Assembly (NCBI GenBank): GCA_041164045.1
Contig: JBEAQD010000023.1
Location: 1 to 14,975, forward strand
DNA: 14,975 bases
DNA from: CALRBF01 sp041164045
GTDB taxonomy: Bacteria; Patescibacteriota; Minisyncoccia; SW-4-49-11
Reading direction: 5' to 3'
Both the position numbers and the translations under genes were made by a program. The notes below the pieces were generated by a model. The model searched no databases. It saw only the letters and a program-made list of their open reading frames with translations, and had not been told where the DNA came from. Shown one piece after another: positions 12,870 through 14,975 of the stretch; the stretch's first letter is position 1, and each line of letters starts with the position of its first letter.

Positions 12870-14009
12870 TTATATCTTATTTTTATTATACAATTTTTTT
12901 GTCTTTTCCGCCATATCTGACCAGGAATATTTATTCAAAATAATTTGATGATATGTTTTTTGTAATTCTCTTTTTTCTTTATCTATTATAAAAGAATATA
13001 ATACCTTTTCCATATTATCTTTAGATTTTGGGTCAAAATATTCTATATGTTCTCCAAAAATTTCTGGCAAACAGGTGGCATTAGAAATCACAATAGGAGT
13101 TCCAAGAGCAATAGCTTCTAATGGAGGCAAGCCAAATCCCTCATATAAGGATGGAAAAACATAAAATAAACTATTCTCATATAATGATATCAACTCTTCA
13201 TCTGCCACATAACCTGGAAATATAACTGACTTCTCTAAATTCAAAGTCTTAACTTGGCTAATAATATTCTCAAAAAAATAATCTTTTTTACCTACTAAAA
13301 CTAGTTTTAAATCTTTATCTATATTTTGCTTCTGCTTAATATTAGCAAAGACATCTATTAACCTATCTATATTTTTATGAGGATATACATTACCTACATA
13401 TAAAATATATTTATCTTTCTGTAGCTTAAATTTTTTGAAATCAAACTCTTTAGAGTTCAATGGATTAAATCTCTCTAAATCTACACCCTCATAAATCATT
13501 GCCATTTTATTATCTTGGATATGAAAATGTTTTTGAATAGATTTTTTGGTATATTTTGAAATAGAAATTACTTTTTTGGCTGTATGAATAGCATTCATAA
13601 TAACCAATCTATAGGCTAAATTTTTGATGGTATACATTAGAGAGTTTAATCTAGATGCTTTGCGGGTAGGATATTCTAACAAAATCAAATCATGAATAGT
13701 CACAAAATATGGTCTTCTATATAAAATAGGAACATTAAAATGTAAAAAATGAACTAAATCTAATTTATATTTTTTGAGAATATTAGGGAATATAATTTGT
13801 TCTTGCCAAGAATACCATGGAATATTAGCTAAAACTTTATGAAAATTTGGGTTTTTAGGCTGATATTCATCAAAATTATGTTTATTTAGAAAAATATAAT
13901 ATTGATTATTATGATCAATGTGCTCTAACTCTTCTACTAACTTTTGAGTATAGCGACCTAAACCCTTGCCGCTAGTACCAAAAAATCTTGCATCTATGCC
14001 TATTCTCAT
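12870..14009 (-). CDS. GT4-family glycosyltransferase
   Basis: The 379-residue protein has the GT-B double Rossmann layout. The N-terminal acceptor domain starts MRIGIDARFFGTSGKGLGRYT, with the glycine-rich loop at 11-18. The C-terminal donor domain contains YVGNVYPHKNIDRLI (204-218), LVLVGKKD (236-243) and the retaining-enzyme EX7E motif E290-GFGLPPL-E298. It resembles mannosyl/rhamnosyltransferases of the GT4 family, but donor and acceptor cannot be told from sequence. There are no membrane helices, so it is likely cytoplasmic or membrane-associated. It begins just 4 bp after the helicase-nuclease stop and precedes the DUF4012 gene by 9 bp. Confidence 0.92.
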   Translation of the reverse strand: MRIGIDARFFGTSGKGLGRYTQKLVEELEHIDHNNQYYIFLNKHNFDEYQPKNPNFHKVLANIPWYSWQEQIIFPNILKKYKLDLVHFLHFNVPILYRRPYFVTIHDLILLEYPTRKASRLNSLMYTIKNLAYRLVIMNAIHTAKKVISISKYTKKSIQKHFHIQDNKMAMIYEGVDLERFNPLNSKEFDFKKFKLQKDKYILYVGNVYPHKNIDRLIDVFANIKQKQNIDKDLKLVLVGKKDYFFENIISQVKTLNLEKSVIFPGYVADEELISLYENSLFYVFPSLYEGFGLPPLEAIALGTPIVISNATCLPEIFGEHIEYFDPKSKDNMEKVLYSFIIDKEKRELQKTYHQIILNKYSWSDMAEKTKKLYNKNKI

Positions 14010-14013
14010 TATA

Positions 14014-14975
14014 TTATATCTTATTATCTAATAAATCTTGTATAAAATCATTGGTATCCTGACTATTTTGTTTATAAATTGAAATATCAGGAAAATCTAA
14101 ACTTAATATTTTATGATATATAATCTGTACCAAATTAGCAATATAATCAATATCTTTATCTGTAATTACTAAATCAAGTGAGATAAATTCACCCTCTATA
14201 GTCGGCTCCAAAAAATCAATTCTACCCTTTATAGATTTATCCTGATATTGTCCCGCTACTTTGAGCAAAAAAGCATAAAAATATAATTGTCTTTTGAAAG
14301 ATTCTAATTTGTTAGCCTTAACCTTATTATCCCAACTTAAAATTGGAGTGCCAGTTTTAAAATCAACTACAGTATAATGCGTAGAATGCTCTTCTACCCT
14401 GTCAATAACTCCAGTCAAAGGTACACCTTCAAATTCCAAAAATAATTGTCCCAAATTATATTCTGATTGATGTGGGATAAAAAACTCATCTTGCTTGGCT
14501 TGTATTAATTGGGGTAAATTGTCTTTGATTTTATTCAAAACTAAATCCGTATCTTCTACACTTAACTTTTCTTGATATAGTGATTTTATTGCAAAATTTA
14601 CTAAATCATCTAAATCTGGGAATTCTTTGCTAGATTGCATTTGTATAGAAATATAATTTAACACTTTATGGAGAATATTTCCATAAGTCATAGCTGGAGT
14701 GGCAATAGATGGGAATCTCAATAAAACTGACTCTAAGACACTAAGCGGCCCCCCATATTCTAAATCTAAAAATTTATTAATATGTGAAACACTTAATTTG
14801 TAATTTTGTACAACTCCTTCTAAAAATGAGATTTCTTGTGAATATAGAGATTCTGGTTGTATAGACTTCAACATACCTTGAGTTAAATTTTTATCATCAA
14901 TCTGAGGAGCTGGCTTTGGTTGCAAAAAATCTATATATGGTAAAGCCGCTCTTTCTTTCCCTTTTTCATCATATA
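14014..14975 (-). CDS. Helicase-associated PD-(D/E)XK nuclease, C-terminal part (partial)
   Basis: The frame is open through the right edge: residues YDEKGKERAALPYIDF precede the TTG codon at 14923-14925, so that TTG is not the true start. The visible 319 residues carry a RecB-type nuclease domain. Numbered from that TTG, the motifs are GNILHKVLN with H86, GVIDRVEE with D175, VVDFKTG with D188 and K190, and RQLYFYAFL (212-220). This arrangement matches PF12705-type nuclease domains at the C-termini of UvrD/PcrA-like helicases and AddB. A complete protein would probably be a helicase-nuclease in double-strand break repair. The helicase motifs must lie outside the window, so that half is inferred. 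Confidence 0.85.
   Translation of the reverse strand, partial: YDEKGKERAALPYIDFLQPKPAPQIDDKNLTQGMLKSIQPESLYSQEISFLEGVVQNYKLSVSHINKFLDLEYGGPLSVLESVLLRFPSIATPAMTYGNILHKVLNYISIQMQSSKEFPDLDDLVNFAIKSLYQEKLSVEDTDLVLNKIKDNLPQLIQAKQDEFFIPHQSEYNLGQLFLEFEGVPLTGVIDRVEEHSTHYTVVDFKTGTPILSWDNKVKANKLESFKRQLYFYAFLLKVAGQYQDKSIKGRIDFLEPTIEGEFISLDLVITDKDIDYIANLVQIIYHKILSLDFPDISIYKQNSQDTNDFIQDLLDNKI

Noticed and set aside
6293..14009. UGA recoded as glycine (Gracilibacteria-type code)
   Set aside because: UGA ends the amidotransferase and DUF4012 genes exactly at ATGA overlaps with the next gene, as expected for a stop codon.
14923..14925. TTG as the start of the nuclease gene
   Set aside because: The same frame stays open to the window edge with plausible coding sequence, so the gene is truncated by the window and does not start here.

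Overview
The window is AT-rich, standard-code bacterial DNA. In-frame UGA stops end two genes (6293-6295 and 10542-10544), so UGA is not recoded. The gene content suggests a Patescibacteria/CPR-type organism: a DUF4012 surface protein, a stand-alone VKOR, a PrsW-family membrane protease, an Hsp20, small compact operons, a tRNA without encoded CCA, and no Shine-Dalgarno-like sequence before any of the 14 start codons in view. I infer the phylum from this combination and cannot place it more finely.

Layout. At the left edge, on the minus strand, a strong promoter drives tRNA-Val(GAC), followed two bases later by the start of a membrane protein that runs off the window. Positions 305-636 hold this promoter and a GC-richer cluster of small hairpins. 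Trigger factor (637-1905, minus) and VKOR (2034-2603, plus) diverge from two back-to-back sigma70-type promoters. A second, larger hairpin cluster (about 2631-2998) lies between the convergent 3' ends of VKOR and an M3 peptidase. A minus-strand operon follows, in transcription order: glutamine amidotransferase (7003-6293), DEDDh exonuclease (6296-5697), Fe/Mn superoxide dismutase (5664-5092) and Dcp-like M3 peptidase (5071-3038).

The rplJ-rplL operon (8047-7105, minus) has its own consensus promoter, a structured L10 leader ending in an intrinsic terminator, and a terminator after rplL. Upstream is an Hsp20 gene (8791-8267) with its own terminator and a perfect palindrome across its likely promoter. 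The right part is one tightly packed minus-strand block: the C-terminal end of a helicase/PD-(D/E)XK nuclease protein (14014 to beyond the edge), a GT4 glycosyltransferase, a DUF4012 protein, MurB and PrsW. Gaps are 0-9 bases, with an ATGA overlap between DUF4012 and MurB.

Functional themes are protein folding and quality control (trigger factor, VKOR, Hsp20, PrsW, M3 peptidase), oxidative defence (SOD), cell envelope (GT4, DUF4012, MurB) and translation (L10, L7/L12, tRNA-Val). I see no mobile element, CRISPR array, toxin-antitoxin pair or defence island. The least explained material is the two hairpin-repeat clusters, the tRNA/mRNA junction, and the lack of Shine-Dalgarno sites.
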